From Smittium mucronatum (lineage: Eukaryota > Kickxellomycota > Harpellomycetes > Harpellales > Legeriomycetaceae), in NCBI GenBank assembly GCA_001953115.1, contig LSSL01001552.1:15210-46443 (forward strand): a stretch of 31,234 nt of DNA, in the 5' to 3' direction. The notes beneath the pieces are model-generated. The model was not told where the DNA came from. It made no database searches and saw only the letters and a program-made list of their open reading frames with translations. Made by a program: the position numbers and the translations under genes. This document shows, one piece after another, positions 1 through 10,690 of the stretch. Position 1 is the first letter of the stretch. Each line of letters starts with the position of its first letter.

Positions 1-480
1 CTAACTACAATAAGCTCCTCTGCCGGACTACCGGCTGCGTACCTACGGGAAAAGGGTTCAATCTACCAACCGAAAGACCCCCACCCCCTGGCATTGCATC
101 AAGTAGGCTGGATGACTGAGGTTACGCGCAGTCAAGAATTAAGTTCTTTGTCAGCGAAAAATAGTTCATTGACTCTACTGAGCTCCTAATCAGAGACTAC
201 TTCTAACAGGATTAATAAAATTAGGCTCCTACCTAAACGTGGGATTGATCGACATGACTTTCCTACAAATAGCTGTTAGGCGCTGAGATCTGTCTGACTG
301 TCGACCGCTGGACTTGTGCACTAGAATATGTCTCAGCTGTGCTAAACGATCGGTTCCTCCTGTTTCTAGATGGTCCTCCTCTGAAATCACTGTCCTCTGA
401 ATCGCTGTTTGCTGTATCCACTATTCTCAACCAAGAATAGTACTACGTTGTGTGAAATTTTGGTCTAGTGTAATTCGAAA
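1..480. other. Near-balanced-composition island with overlapping open frames, unidentified
   Basis: This stretch is much richer in G and C than what follows (33 of 60 bases in 61-120). On the plus strand a frame is open from the window edge to a TAA at 187-189 (62 codons, no start seen). On the minus strand two overlapping frames are open, 266-442 (59 codons, rich in Ser, Arg and Asp) and 232-420 (63 codons). They cannot all be genes, and none matches a family I recognise. Ser/Arg/Asp-rich low-complexity protein would suit a retrotransposon gag or a disordered tail. Most likely this is the edge of a gene or mobile element cut by the window, or a decayed copy of one. Confidence 0.3.
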
Positions 481-493
481 AGTACACTATTGA

Positions 494-531
494 GCCCCTA
501 AACTACGGCAAGTTATTTCACTCTTAGGGGT
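494..531. repeat. Inverted repeat, 7-bp perfect stem
   Basis: CCCCTAA at 495-501 is the exact reverse complement of TTAGGGG at 524-530, with a 22-base loop; one G-T pair can extend the stem. It lies at the border between the balanced island and the AT-rich DNA. It may be an element-end structure or chance. It is a single copy, not a telomere array. Confidence 0.4.
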
Positions 532-3339
532 CATTTTTCCAATATGTTTGCTTTGAATAAATTGAAATTTGTACTTGAGTCTATTTCAGCCCTCGAGTAT
601 TTAATAAAAAATCACACTGTTGGATTATAATTGGAGACACTAGTGGATCCATTTTCTATGTATTTTCGATTCTTTCTTGTCAAATTTTTTACAGGGATCT
701 AATAATTTACTACTTAGTTCCGGGGATACCTTGATCGATTCTCAAATTTTATTTTCGAATAGGCGTTAATCGTATCATCCAGCACTAAATAAGAATCCAC
801 ATTTATGGTTATTTGTGGAAAAAGTTCTCTGTATTCAGTGTTTAACTGTTTATTTTTCTTTCCCAGTTCATTTTTCACCAAATATTTATCAGTGGCACTA
901 TTTTTATATGTCTTGGATATACCTAAGCTACTATTATGGTTATCACTAATCCTTTTATACATCACAAAAAAGACACTTTTTTCAATAAAATGTATCTTCA
1001 GTATTTAGGCCACTGTAATAATATTCAACTTAGATTGTTTTTTGAGTTTCTAAGTTGATGTTATTGAAACTATACCCTTTGTTTTTTTTGATAATTGTGG
1101 AGAAAGTTAAATTTTCTATTTCACGTCTTTTTTTTAATAACGAAAAAAGTCATTCTGGTATATATTTTTACTTTTTTATTTCCTGTTTTTAGAATTTAAT
1201 TATCTTCCGACTACTTCATCAACCTTGGATAGTAGATATACTGTTATCTTTTCAAACTTACTGAAAAATGATTTAAAATAGATTACTATAGATTACTATA
1301 GATTTTTGTCCTTATGAAATTTAAATATTTCCCGAGGCTCCTTTTTTTCCTAGGCATGATATGTAGGATCTGATTCTGGATTGATCGATTATCCTGCCAA
1401 CTCTGATCACCTAGTAAATTTTATCTCCTGCTTCCATCATTTAAAGATTTTTTTCGGAGTTGTGCGTTTATATTTAATATCTATCATCGAAACAAGACAA
1501 ATTCATTCCAATTTTTCATATTCAGACTTTAATTTATTTAATATATTATTATGATAAAACTCCAAGTCTTCTAAATTAGCATAATCTTATTTTTTAATAA
1601 TAATTATTGTTTTGAATCCTGAACCATTCTATGAATTTATTTTCTTTTTTTGAGAAATTTTGCTTGAAAGCCAATAAAAAAGCCTTCAAGTTAAAAATTA
1701 ATATATTTAATTATTAAATCAAAAAAACTATTTAATACACTGATATATTTAAACAAAATCTAAGAATGCCTCTATATAAACAACCTGTACTCTTATTAAT
1801 AAGTTCTGATTTCTCTATTCATCCATCTGAATCGCTTGAATCTTTTTATTCAGTTGTTAAAAATTCATTAAATACTTTTTTTAACATCTCAGTGTATTTA
1901 CTAACGTTTGTATCACTGTATTAGATGGGTCATCATAGTATTATTAAGAAAAATATCTAAAATTTTAGCTATCTGGAATAATAGGCTTTACATTCTGTTT
2001 TACGCTTATTTATTATAGACTTCTTTTTTGTACACATCAATCTTTTATTTTTTATACCTTGTTTTACGTCTTTTATTAACCCACAGTTAAGACAATTAAA
2101 TGGATATGAGCTGTGATAGAAACTTTTAATTGAGCAGTTAATGGTAGTTAAACTTAATTTGATTATTATATTTAACCAGTAACTATTTAGTCCTCTCGAT
2201 GGATTATAACTATTTAGAAAATTATATTTAAAGTAAAATAATATATATATTAAACAATGATGTTATGGAAAAACATATAATTTTTATATGGAAATAAAAA
2301 CAACCAATTTATAAATTCGGATTCGAGCTGTAAAATTTGTAATATATTATAGGATATTTAATTTTTTCAGTTGTGATTTTTTTTGAATAATCTCTTAAAA
2401 AGTAATTATACTTTCTTTTATAGAATTTTTTTTGTTTTTAAAACTTTTTGTTTCGTTTTTAGCCATATATTGGCCAAAAATATATATGTCGCATTAAAAT
2501 ATAGAAAAAAGCTCTATTATACCTTTAATTTATCTTGAGAATGAAAATAATTCAAAAATATATCATATATCATAAATCAAAGTCGGCTGCAACAAAAAAA
2601 ATTCTTGAACAAAAAATTTAAAATATATATATATTAAATAAATTTAATAAACAGCCCAAATATCGACATAATACAATGAAACTTTAATTAAAAATTCGGA
2701 TTATTTATCTTATTTATCAAATAATGAGGAAAACATTACATCACACTTATTAATTATATATTTTAGATAAATGAAAAAAAGAAGCGGAAGAATTTTTTTG
2801 TGATTTGCTATTAATAAGTTCCAATACTTTTGGACACTTTTGGTGAGGAGAATTAGTAAAACAGCAGCTATTTGTGATCATAAATGGAAAATTTGCAGAT
2901 AATTTTACAATCTATCAAATCAATTATGCCTCATATGTAAAAAAATTTGAAAAAATACTTATCGTTTCTTAGGCAATCAAGTGTACCCAAATTATAATAT
3001 ATATTTACATTTAAAGAGAGTATTATAGTGTGCGTTACTATAATATTTATTTTTGGCGTGATAAGGCAAATTATCGACGCTGTAAGAAATTTCTAACATG
3101 TACAATTAATCCATCTAAGATAAATTACCGTGGCCACAATTAACCTCTTATAATTATTTCCCAAAAATCATCGAAAACTGATTATAGAAGCTATGCTAAT
3201 TTCTTCTTTTTTTTTACTTTTTTTTTTATCTTTAGGCAAAATTTATATTATTATATAAAAAAAATTTATCAATCAATAATCCTTATCCTTATAAAAACAC
3301 TTTATATTCTCGGAATATAAATTCCTTATTTCGATTAGA
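532..3339. other. AT-rich intergenic DNA, no gene recognised
   Basis: The stretch is dominated by A/T runs with frequent stops in all frames. The longest frames are 60-85 codons, low-complexity and without recognisable motifs (for example minus 714-965). No tRNA-like or repeat-array signal was seen apart from the small tandem duplication at 1281-1304. Confidence 0.5.
1281..1304. repeat. Tandem duplication of a 10-mer
   Basis: GATTACTATA occurs twice head to tail (1281-1300), followed by a partial third unit GATT. This is probably replication slippage. Confidence 0.8.
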
Positions 3340-3830
3340 CCATAATAAATGCCCACTCCTAAATTCTTTCTGTTTAGATTAGGGTAAGGCAACGCTAATT
3401 ATATTATCTCTGACGCTCATATCGCCATCAATCATCAGAGAATTGAGGGAAGGTATTTCTCCATCTGGCCATACCCTGCATATTGATCACTGTACTTACA
3501 TCGCAAATAGCTGTACAATCTTGCGGTAGGAATAAAAGAATATAACCTTTCAGAGAGACTGGGGAAAGAGCTTAAAGAAAGCACAGTAAAGAAGATAAAA
3601 GATTCTTCCATAACTGGATCTCCCGCCATTTTTATAGGTGGATTTAAGTAGTGATCTAAAGCAGGATAACCGGTAAAAATGTATTAAAAAAATTGTTTTC
3701 CCCATCTTCAACCGCCTCGCCCCAAGCTTCGACTTCGATGAAAATCCCATAATGATAAGAACCGAAATCGAGTAAATTACGTTTGCATAGCAATTCCCAT
3801 ATCAATAATAGAGATATTGAGAATAACATT
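3340..3830 (-). other. Coding-looking island, unidentified
   Basis: Composition here is clearly less AT-biased than on either side. All three minus-strand frames contain medium-length open stretches: 3435-3629 (64 codons), 3550-3750 (66 codons) and 3656-3829 (57 codons from an ATG, hydrophobic N-terminus, acidic middle). None is long enough or familiar enough to call a gene. Overlapping partial frames on one strand are what a frameshifted, decayed coding sequence leaves, so a relic is more likely than a small active gene. No family is assigned. Confidence 0.25.
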
Positions 3831-4684
3831 GAAAACTATAAAAATTTAACTAATAAAATTTAGGCAAACGGGTAATGATACCAGCTCACTGATATTATAT
3901 CTATAACTCATTACGACTAAACCTACTATGCTCAAGACTGGATAAAAACAAGTGAAAAATATTAAAAAAATCCAACTGATAACAGCGAAATATCTAAGTA
4001 TTCTAACTAACTTTAAACGATGAAGTAAAGATCGTCTTCAAGCGTGCTAAGACTTCCAGACTATAAAATAGGAGAAGCTCCATCTACGAATAAATATGCG
4101 TCCTACCACTTTAATATTAAATTAATTTTTTATATATAAAAAAAACTATGAATTAGACCATCTTGTAATATTTCTTTTAGTGTATTGGCTAATTCTATTC
4201 GAAGGATTTTTTTAAAAGAACTTATATAATCGACTATTTTCCTTTATCCCCACAGGATATATATATATATATCGCTGAATTATATCGAAAAACGAAAAAA
4301 ATGAATAAATCTTTGCTATAAATTTATTAACTTATCGTGTTTATTATATTTTGGTGGAATAATATTCTATTCAATAAGCCTATTCCCAAAAAAAAAACGT
4401 ATTCTGACGTCATATCGAGTATTGGGACCCCAAAAAAAAAACATATATCATATAACTCTCTTTTAAAACTTCGTATTTGAAATCTGAATAAAACGGACAC
4501 GATGAGATGTTCCTGGTAAGCATTATTATACAAATAACAGCATTTTTTTATCAGAAAAAACTACTTTTTGTATGAGAGATTGAGATTTATATCCTATATA
4601 ACAATAATTTAACTCCTTAGACTGTTTTTTTTTTACGCAAAATTTATTTTAAACTCAATAAAAATGAATAAAATACACTATTGA
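3831..4684. other. AT-rich intergenic DNA, nothing recognised
   Basis: Many A/T homopolymer runs and the (AT)8 tract. The one frame over 60 codons (minus 4327-4533) is Phe/Ile/Leu-rich, as expected from AT-rich DNA, and shows no motif. Confidence 0.5.
4257..4272. repeat. (AT)8 microsatellite
   Basis: Eight uninterrupted AT units in AT-rich intergenic DNA. Confidence 0.9.
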
Positions 4685-4822
4685 AAAAATTTGAAAAAAA
4701 GTTCCTACCTTATCCCGCTCCGTCTCTCTTGCAGCTCCGTACCCACTGGACATTGGTTCAAGGGGGCTGAGTATCTATTAATATCTTCCAGTATTAATAG
4801 ACAAGCAATCTTCTTAGGCTGA
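4685..4822 (+). pseudogene. Short coding-looking fragment, unidentified
   Basis: Within a less AT-rich patch, a plus frame is open for 45 codons (stop TGA 4820-4822) and has a protein-like composition, including Val-Pro-Thr-Gly at 4739-4750. No start codon or domain is recognisable. It resembles the debris of a larger coding sequence and is listed only as a possible relic. Confidence 0.2.
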
Positions 4823-5082
4823 TTTCAGGCAGTTCAATTGAAAGTAATGCTACAATCAATAAAAACTTGTTTATTTTTTTTAGCTCACTTTGCCTAAACT
4901 TACCAATTTCGACGAATATTAAAGTTAATATTTGTAAATTTTAAGAGAATCAAAAAAAAAAAATCATTGCATGAGCAAGTACATCATTACGCTTTTCTGG
5001 AAAAATAAAACTAATAGCAATATCGAAATTCGCCGTAGCGATTGGATAATCCAAAAAAAATAAAAAAAAAGCTACGCTTCTA
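4823..5082. other. AT-rich intergenic DNA
   Basis: Several A-runs and no open frame of note. Confidence 0.5.
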
Positions 5083-5199
5083 GAGGGATAATAAAACTTG
5101 AAACTCTGCAAAATTTGAATTTAGATGCTTCCTCTTTTCTTCCTCATACACATCTTCTAAGGCTACCCGAAACTTCACCCCTTCTGCGCCATTTCTAGG
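5083..5199 (-). pseudogene. 39-codon coding-looking fragment downstream of transportin
   Basis: Reading the minus strand from 5199 down to a TAG at 5080-5082 gives 39 open codons. The residue mix is very protein-like: a charged helix-like segment with the run EDVYEEEKRKHLN, then a short hydrophobic end. It is preceded by an in-frame TAG at 5200-5202, so it cannot stand alone. It lies about 800 bases downstream of the transportin stop on the same strand, but does not resemble the transportin C-terminus (no Trp, and no Phe-Pro-Leu/Leu-Tyr ending). It could be an exon of an undetected gene or a relic. Family unknown. Confidence 0.25.
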
Positions 5200-5999
5200 C
5201 TATTCAGTGTATACGATAAATTTGGATAATCCGACTTTTTTTTTAGCATCTGTTTAGATCTTTATGGTTGGATTCATTGAGAAAACGCCAAGCTATTTAC
5301 CCTTTCGAAAAAATCAAAAGTCGGTTTCATGTTTCGGGAAATTCATTGGTAGCGAATTAAAAAAAAATGGAGTGTATATTTTGGGGAGACGTAGATATTG
5401 GCTCATTTAAAAATGGTCTACTAAAAATTTAGCCTATTTTTGGAAACCAAAAATGTATGCCAAATTAAAGGTTTATATTGGAATAAATTATGAAAGTAGC
5501 TTATTTTTATTCACAGAAAAAAATATTACTCTGGGTAATAATAGGATGAGCGACTAAATTAAATGTGCTGTGGTTCAATAGTCCTGACACCATATCGTAG
5601 AGGGGGATTAGCAATCGATAATTAAATAGAAGAAAAACAATTGAAACTGCTTGTAGTGCCAATTAAAGTACATTTAAATGCCGTTATGAAAAGACTCAAG
5701 ACAAATAAAATACAAGTTCTCTAGTCCCTAATATTGTATTCAATTTAAAAAAAATTAAGCGCTGTATCGATTCATAAGATACGTAACCTAGTTTGTGAGT
5801 TAAGCCTAGAGAATCATGTTATGGTGATAAAGAAACAACTTTAACTAAAAGGTTATTTGCAAGTTTAAAAAAAATCCTTCCGTAAAGAAAAAAGGAAGAT
5901 GTTTTCTAGGTTGCGAAACTAAGAAAAAAAATCACCAAATTAAAACAATTATTAAAACTTTTTAGTATTGATATAAATTAATAAGGTAAAGAGGAAATA
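5200..5999. other. Region 3' of transportin, no gene recognised
   Basis: AT-rich with scattered A-runs. It should include the transportin 3' UTR nearest to 5999. I searched the minus strand here for the missing transportin C-terminal helices and found none. Confidence 0.5.
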
Positions 6000-8672
6000 T
6001 TAGATAATTCTACGTTCAAGCTCAGCTTTTGCCTCGGGTCCAAATGAGGAAACGACGTTGAGCATCCCTTGGAGAGCCGAATTTTTTTCGTTGATATCTG
6101 TAATATTTTTAAGCACTGAACACCACCTTTCGACAAAAGATTCGACTATTGGTGCCAGAACTTGAGGAGAACAGAAACCAAATCTTCCCAAGGCTATTGC
6201 AGAGTTTTCCTGTAGAGATATTGGTGATTCAGGATTATTTAGTATAGCAAGAGTGCGTTCAATTAGTGGATTTATAAAGGGTTCGATATTTTGGGGTTTT
6301 GAGCGTAAAGCGATTTCACCAGCGGCCCAAATAGCGTTATTAGTAACATTAGCGTAAGTAGCATGAGGATCAATCTGAGGAACAAGATGTTGCATATAGA
6401 ATGGAATATGTTTTTCTATGAGCTCCCAACAATTTTGAGATAAATCTCCAAGAAGAGCAAATGCAGATTGACGGACATCGGAAGAGCTATCGGTCATACA
6501 GACACCGACAAGGTGAAGCAGTGGTGTATCCGAATCTTCACAGATGAGTTCACTTGAAGAGGGACCAAGAGCTTGGATTATGGCACTAATTAAGTCCAAA
6601 GAGACGTTAATTAGATCTTTGTCATAATCTTGTTCATCGGATCCTGAGAGCTCCATTTGATATTGTCTGAGAGTTTCCTGTATCATACTTATACAATGGT
6701 AAAAGACAGGGGAAGCATAAGGCCGGAAAGAAGGGCCATAAGCTATTGCTATGGATGAAAGACACTCAAGGAAAGAAAAGGTGTCATAATCATCTACACC
6801 AGTATTGAAGTTGGTGGCAATTGCAGATAAGCGAGCCATCATATGTGGCATCAGAACCTCGACATATTTGGGGGCTGCCAGCTCGCTCCCAACAGCTTCA
6901 GCTAAAGTACCAATTGAGTCGTAAAGAATAATGAGGTTCTTGTGTTGGTATTTTGAAAAAGCATAAATAATTGTTTGAAGAACAGATTCGATGTACGGAA
7001 TCATTAATGAACCAGCATCTTCCTCCAAAGTGGCAAAGGCACTACATGCAGCTTCCTGGACCTTTTTGTTTTGATCAAGCATAGCTTTTAAAAGAGCAGC
7101 AAGAAGTGGTTCAAAATACTGTTTATTTTCGGGTCTAACAACCCAGCTAGAATATCTGCTGCAGGTCCAACATGAAATAGATCGTATAAGATAATGTTTG
7201 TTGGAGCAGCCATTAATCAAGTAAGGGATAAGGGTTGGCAAATGAGATTCTACGCCTGAAGCACATCCCTCTGCTATGGCCCCTAAAGCCAAAATTCCAG
7301 ATTCAAGCTTGACCCAATCGTCAGAGTGTAAAGCAGAATTTAGAACCGGGAGAGTAATAGGCAAGATGTCATTTCCAAAAACAGTAGATAGGACATCAAG
7401 AGAGGCTGCGGCACATTTGCGCAAATTCCATTCAGAATATACATCGTCGTCGTCGTCATCATCATCAAAGTCGCTTTCATCGTCATCAGAATCTTGAGCT
7501 TGTGAAGGTCGATTTGAGTTGTCATTAGAGTTTCCTTGGAAACGCGTTTTATGATGACGGGGTTTGATATCTTGAGAATCATCTGGAACCAAAGAATCAT
7601 TCTCTTCGACGTTTAGATTAATAAGATCATCCTCAGAATATACCATTCTTTCAATAAGAACAGGAATAAGGCGAGGGAGATGGGGCTTTAAGTGTTGGAC
7701 CAATTCGGTAAGGTCGCAGAAAGAAAGCCAAAACTCACAAGATTCCATAGCCAAATCTAGATCATCTGATTGTGTGGAAAAGATCATGTAGTCGACGACA
7801 TTATCAATTTCTGGGATAAGTTTGTCGGGACGAACTTCAAGGAGGCCGACAATGGCTTTACACACACACTTTCTGACGTCAATGTCGTTATCGTGGGCTC
7901 TTTTAAAAAGCTCAGCGATATAAACATCAAGATACTGCTGAATAGCTTCAGATTTCATTTGCACAAAGGAGCTCATAGTAGAGATAGAATGGATTCTCAA
8001 AATAGGACGATCAGAAGAAAAAAAGGGTAAGAATTTTGGAATCATCAAATCGAGTGGGCGTTGGCCATTATCCAAGGTGACTTCGAGATCGGTTCTTTCG
8101 TCTTCACAAATTTTTCTAAGAGTATCCCAAGCACCTTCAACAATATCAAAGTCTTGAGAATCAAGGGCCAAAAACAATTGTGACAGGGCCTGTGGCCAGT
8201 TTTCGATTCCACCCAGAATTACGAGGGAAGAAATGACAGTTCCTAAAGTGTGACGAACGAGAGGATCTCTGTCACCTAATGAAGAAAGAGCCTGGCTTTT
8301 CAAATAAATAAGATCGTTGGGGCTATATTTTTTGAAATCTTGAGCAACAGAGTTTTTGAGGAGCAGACCTGCAACAGCCCTAATCTCTGGAGGTTGCTCA
8401 GACATTTTTGTAAGAACAAAAATCAAATAATTAATGAAATCAGGAACATTTTGGAGTTCGTTTAGTTTCTAAAATTTTGATATAAAGAGAAAGAAATTAT
8501 ATAAGATGGGGGGGTATATTTTTACAAAAATAAGAAAGATTTACATAAAATAAAATTGAAGGAGTCTAAATACCTTATTATTTTCTTTTTGAACAGCATT
8601 GTCAGAGCTCTGGGTATTGAAAAGTAGCATAATAAGCTGGGACAAATCATTTTCCTGAGGTTGCCAATCCAT
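6000..8672 (-). CDS. Transportin / karyopherin beta-2 (PY-NLS nuclear import receptor), 2 exons
   Basis: Importin-beta family carrier that takes PY-NLS cargo such as mRNA-binding proteins through the nuclear pore and releases it on RanGTP binding. Exon 1 is 8574-8672 (33 codons, ATG 8670-8672, A at -3 and G at +4); exon 2 is 6000-8468; they join in phase 0 to give 855 residues. The N-terminus has the transportin pattern (W, P, then DFINYLIFVLTK after the join). HEAT repeats fill the protein. The acidic H8 loop is at about residues 359-375 (a run of Asp), followed by SEWNLRKCAAASLDVL. The two Trp residues equivalent to the human PY-NLS pocket Trps are present at about 475 (SRYSSWVV) and 747 (NNAIWAAGEI). 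The match is to TNPO1/Kap104 rather than other karyopherins. Oddity: the protein ends about 50 residues before the usual family C-terminus. Confidence 0.93.
8469..8573 (-). other. Intron 1 of transportin gene
   Basis: 105 bases. The minus strand reads AAG|GTATTT at the donor and TTTTAG|AAA at the acceptor. Removing it joins exon 1 to the conserved LNELQNVPDFINYL segment in phase 0. No strong CTAAC-type branch site stands out. The splice is inferred from frame and family conservation. Confidence 0.88.
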
Positions 8673-8830
8673 TTTTCTAGTTTTATAAAAAGATTGAGGA
8701 AATAATAAAGTTTGAAAAAGAAATCTGTTTGGGACCTAAGGAAAATGCAAGAAATATAATTGTAATGCTATATAATAAGGAAATATAGTGTGTGATCTCT
8801 CGAATCTTTACGAAACTGAGGCGTTATACC

Positions 8831-8838
8831 CTTATATA
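8831..8838 (-). promoter_or_regulatory. Candidate TATA box of transportin
   Basis: The minus strand reads TATATAAG, about 160 bases upstream of the ATG. In such AT-rich DNA the match is only suggestive. Confidence 0.35.
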
Positions 8839-9950
8839 TTTTGACTGCAAAACAAGACACCAAAGCTCTACTCCCTATAAAAAAACAGCACTGAACTATT
8901 GTTGCAGGCAAAATGAGACCCAACAAATATAGTCATGATCAGCAAATAGCGTCGGCGTAAATATAGTAAAATATTTTGCTGCAAGAGCCTAAATATGCCA
9001 TCGAACCAAATTCCGCTGTTCCATTTAATCAATAAATCTATTGGGTACACTGTCTGGCCGTATTAACCAAAACTAATTCAAATGCCGCTTTATAATGAAA
9101 TCTCACAAATCTTTATACTATACCAATCCAAATGTAGGCACGTTTATGGATGCCAGATATATTAATAAATGGCGTCTAATAATATACCATCAACATCAAG
9201 CCAGTTCGTCTAGACTTATTTCTCAGTAGTCCAACGCTGATGTGTTATAGATAAATAATCTCTAATATTTCCAATTGGATAATAAATACCTAACCAAGAC
9301 ATCAACAGCAATTCCACTAATCACAGTTTGGATTTTTATGAAAAGCCAATGAAACATCCAAATCTTTTTGTTTTTTGATTAGCTCTTTCGGAGCTGATTG
9401 TTGAAAAATGGCTTCATTTTTTACTCTATGTTAACATTGGATTTACAATTTAAATATTATTGGATAAATCAATAATTAACCAATGGGGCTGTTAATACAA
9501 AAATATGAGACAAGCACAAATTTGAGCCTGGAAAGGGTATAACTAAAAAGAAAAAACTTATATGTAATAAGTATTTCGTATTGGGACAAATTGGAAATTT
9601 TCAATTGGCCTAATTATAGCCCACTTTATAAATTGAGCATTGGTTTTACCAATAGTATTTTATATTTCGTCTTTAAAATAAATTTAGCCATTTTTGAACT
9701 AGATATTCCTTTTCAAACTAATAAAAACATGCTGTAACTAAGAATAACCTCTTCTGAATTTACTTTATGACACCCTGTTGAGTATACTTATTTACATCGC
9801 GATTGAAATGGATATTTTTGGCACATATTACAACATTGCCACTCATTATTTTACTTTTACAAAAACACGCATGAAACCGATTGGATAATATTACCATAAA
9901 AATACCCTCTTAAGCCTTTAGTTTTCGGTTAGCTGAATGGGCAGTTCTAA
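8839..9950. other. Intergenic DNA upstream of transportin, nothing firm
   Basis: Moderately AT-rich and less extreme than the desert core. A 60-codon minus frame (8868-9050) shows no motif. Other frames give short fragments vaguely like retroelement protein, but not enough to annotate. Confidence 0.45.
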
Positions 9951-10082
9951 TTGAGAGTAGGCTATTTCTGCGAACTTCCCTCTGACTGCCAGATTTGGAA
10001 ATACGGAAATGATATTACATGGGAGCAGGTTACAGCGAATCTACAGCTCAAACTGTCCAAGTTAATTAAACTGGCAATTTAA
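9951..10082 (+). pseudogene. 43-codon coding-looking fragment, possibly retroelement gag
   Basis: In a patch of more balanced composition, the plus frame is open from 9951 to a TAA at 10080-10082. It encodes a protein-like segment with two Cys, two Trp and the run KYGNDITWEQVTANLQLKLS. An aromatic, then Thr-Trp-Glu, then an amphipathic helix loosely resembles the centre of Ty3/Gypsy gag proteins; this is resemblance only. The upstream in-frame codon is TAA, so the fragment is cut off. Likely a relic. Confidence 0.25.
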
Positions 10083-10436
10083 TGTCAACCCCATTTTTTT
10101 GGGAGTAAAAGATAAATTTTATTTTCAACACAGTTAGAAATCGATAATGCAACTAGATCCCAAACTGAACTATGACACTTTTAATAGAAAAGGTGTTTAG
10201 ATTTTTTTTTCTTTCTATGTTTTCGCTTATTTCTCTTGTCTAGGGAATAAATATGTATTATTGGCTTTCTCATTTTATTCTAATCTGGAAAGAACCTAAT
10301 CAGCTTTGAATTATTTATCCTTTTATGGCATTTGAGAGATTACATTGGAAATAATCAACAAAGCTAACCAACAGATGTACAAAACATATTTTGCACATAT
10401 TTTTTAAGGTGCTATGAAATTTCGTTTACTGACATT

Positions 10437-10690
10437 ATGCATACTCTTTCAGCCTACAACTTGTCAAAATTAAAATATTCCCGACAAATGAAAATTCATT
10501 ATTTTTTTAAATTGTACGTGTTTAAACTTCATGCTAAAACTTACTTTTATTGGTCAAAAAGTGCCCCGAATTTCCATATTCTCAATTGTAGGTGTACCAA
10601 TAGTTCTGACATCATGTTTTTCCAATAACTACTTTCAGTAATAACCTGCAAATATCTCTTGATCACCCGATAAGTTACCTTTATTTTTTT
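10437..10690 (+). pseudogene. Possible second decayed transposase fragment
   Basis: The plus frame 10437-10628 includes YFYWSKSAPNFH, which resembles a weathered form of the W-S/T-D-S-G-P-H-F-R box seen at 13635. In both places a Ser-Arg pair lies exactly 24 residues before the Trp. One frame further on, 10627 onward reads Asn-Tyr-Phe-Gln followed by two stops, where the family has Asn-Tyr-Phe-x-Glu-Tyr-His-Gly-Lys. Each correspondence is weak and the key Asp is not preserved, so this is a hypothesis. Confidence 0.22.

Noticed and set aside
32..61. Similarity between 32-61 and 4732-4761 (23 of 30 bases, ungapped, both able to encode Val-Pro-Thr-Gly)
   Set aside because: A match of this quality is expected about once by chance among all pairs of positions in a 31-kb window, and similarity stops at both edges.
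54..64. GGTTCAATC resembling a tRNA B-box
   Set aside because: No A-box, acceptor stem or anticodon arm can be folded around it.
495..530. CCCCTAA / TTAGGGG as a telomere-like motif
   Set aside because: Only one inverted pair, not a tandem array; better described as a hairpin.
5880..6010. Extra 3' intron in transportin using GTAGAA and a TTTTTTTTCTTAG acceptor
   Set aside because: The downstream reading (LSQPRKHLPFFF...) bears no resemblance to the transportin C-terminus, and the donor is unlike the two confirmed ones.
7276..7497. Plus-strand 73-codon open frame with a long Ser run
   Set aside because: It is the antisense of the Asp-rich H8 loop of transportin on the minus strand.
7770..8030. 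Plus-strand 86-codon open frame inside transportin
   Set aside because: Antisense shadow of a conserved HEAT-repeat coding region.
8868..9050. Minus-strand 60-codon frame, and a neighbouring frame reading ADHDYICWV that recalls the RNase H T-D-H-x-x-L-x-W box
   Set aside because: Stops on both sides, only one short motif, and no supporting neighbours in order.
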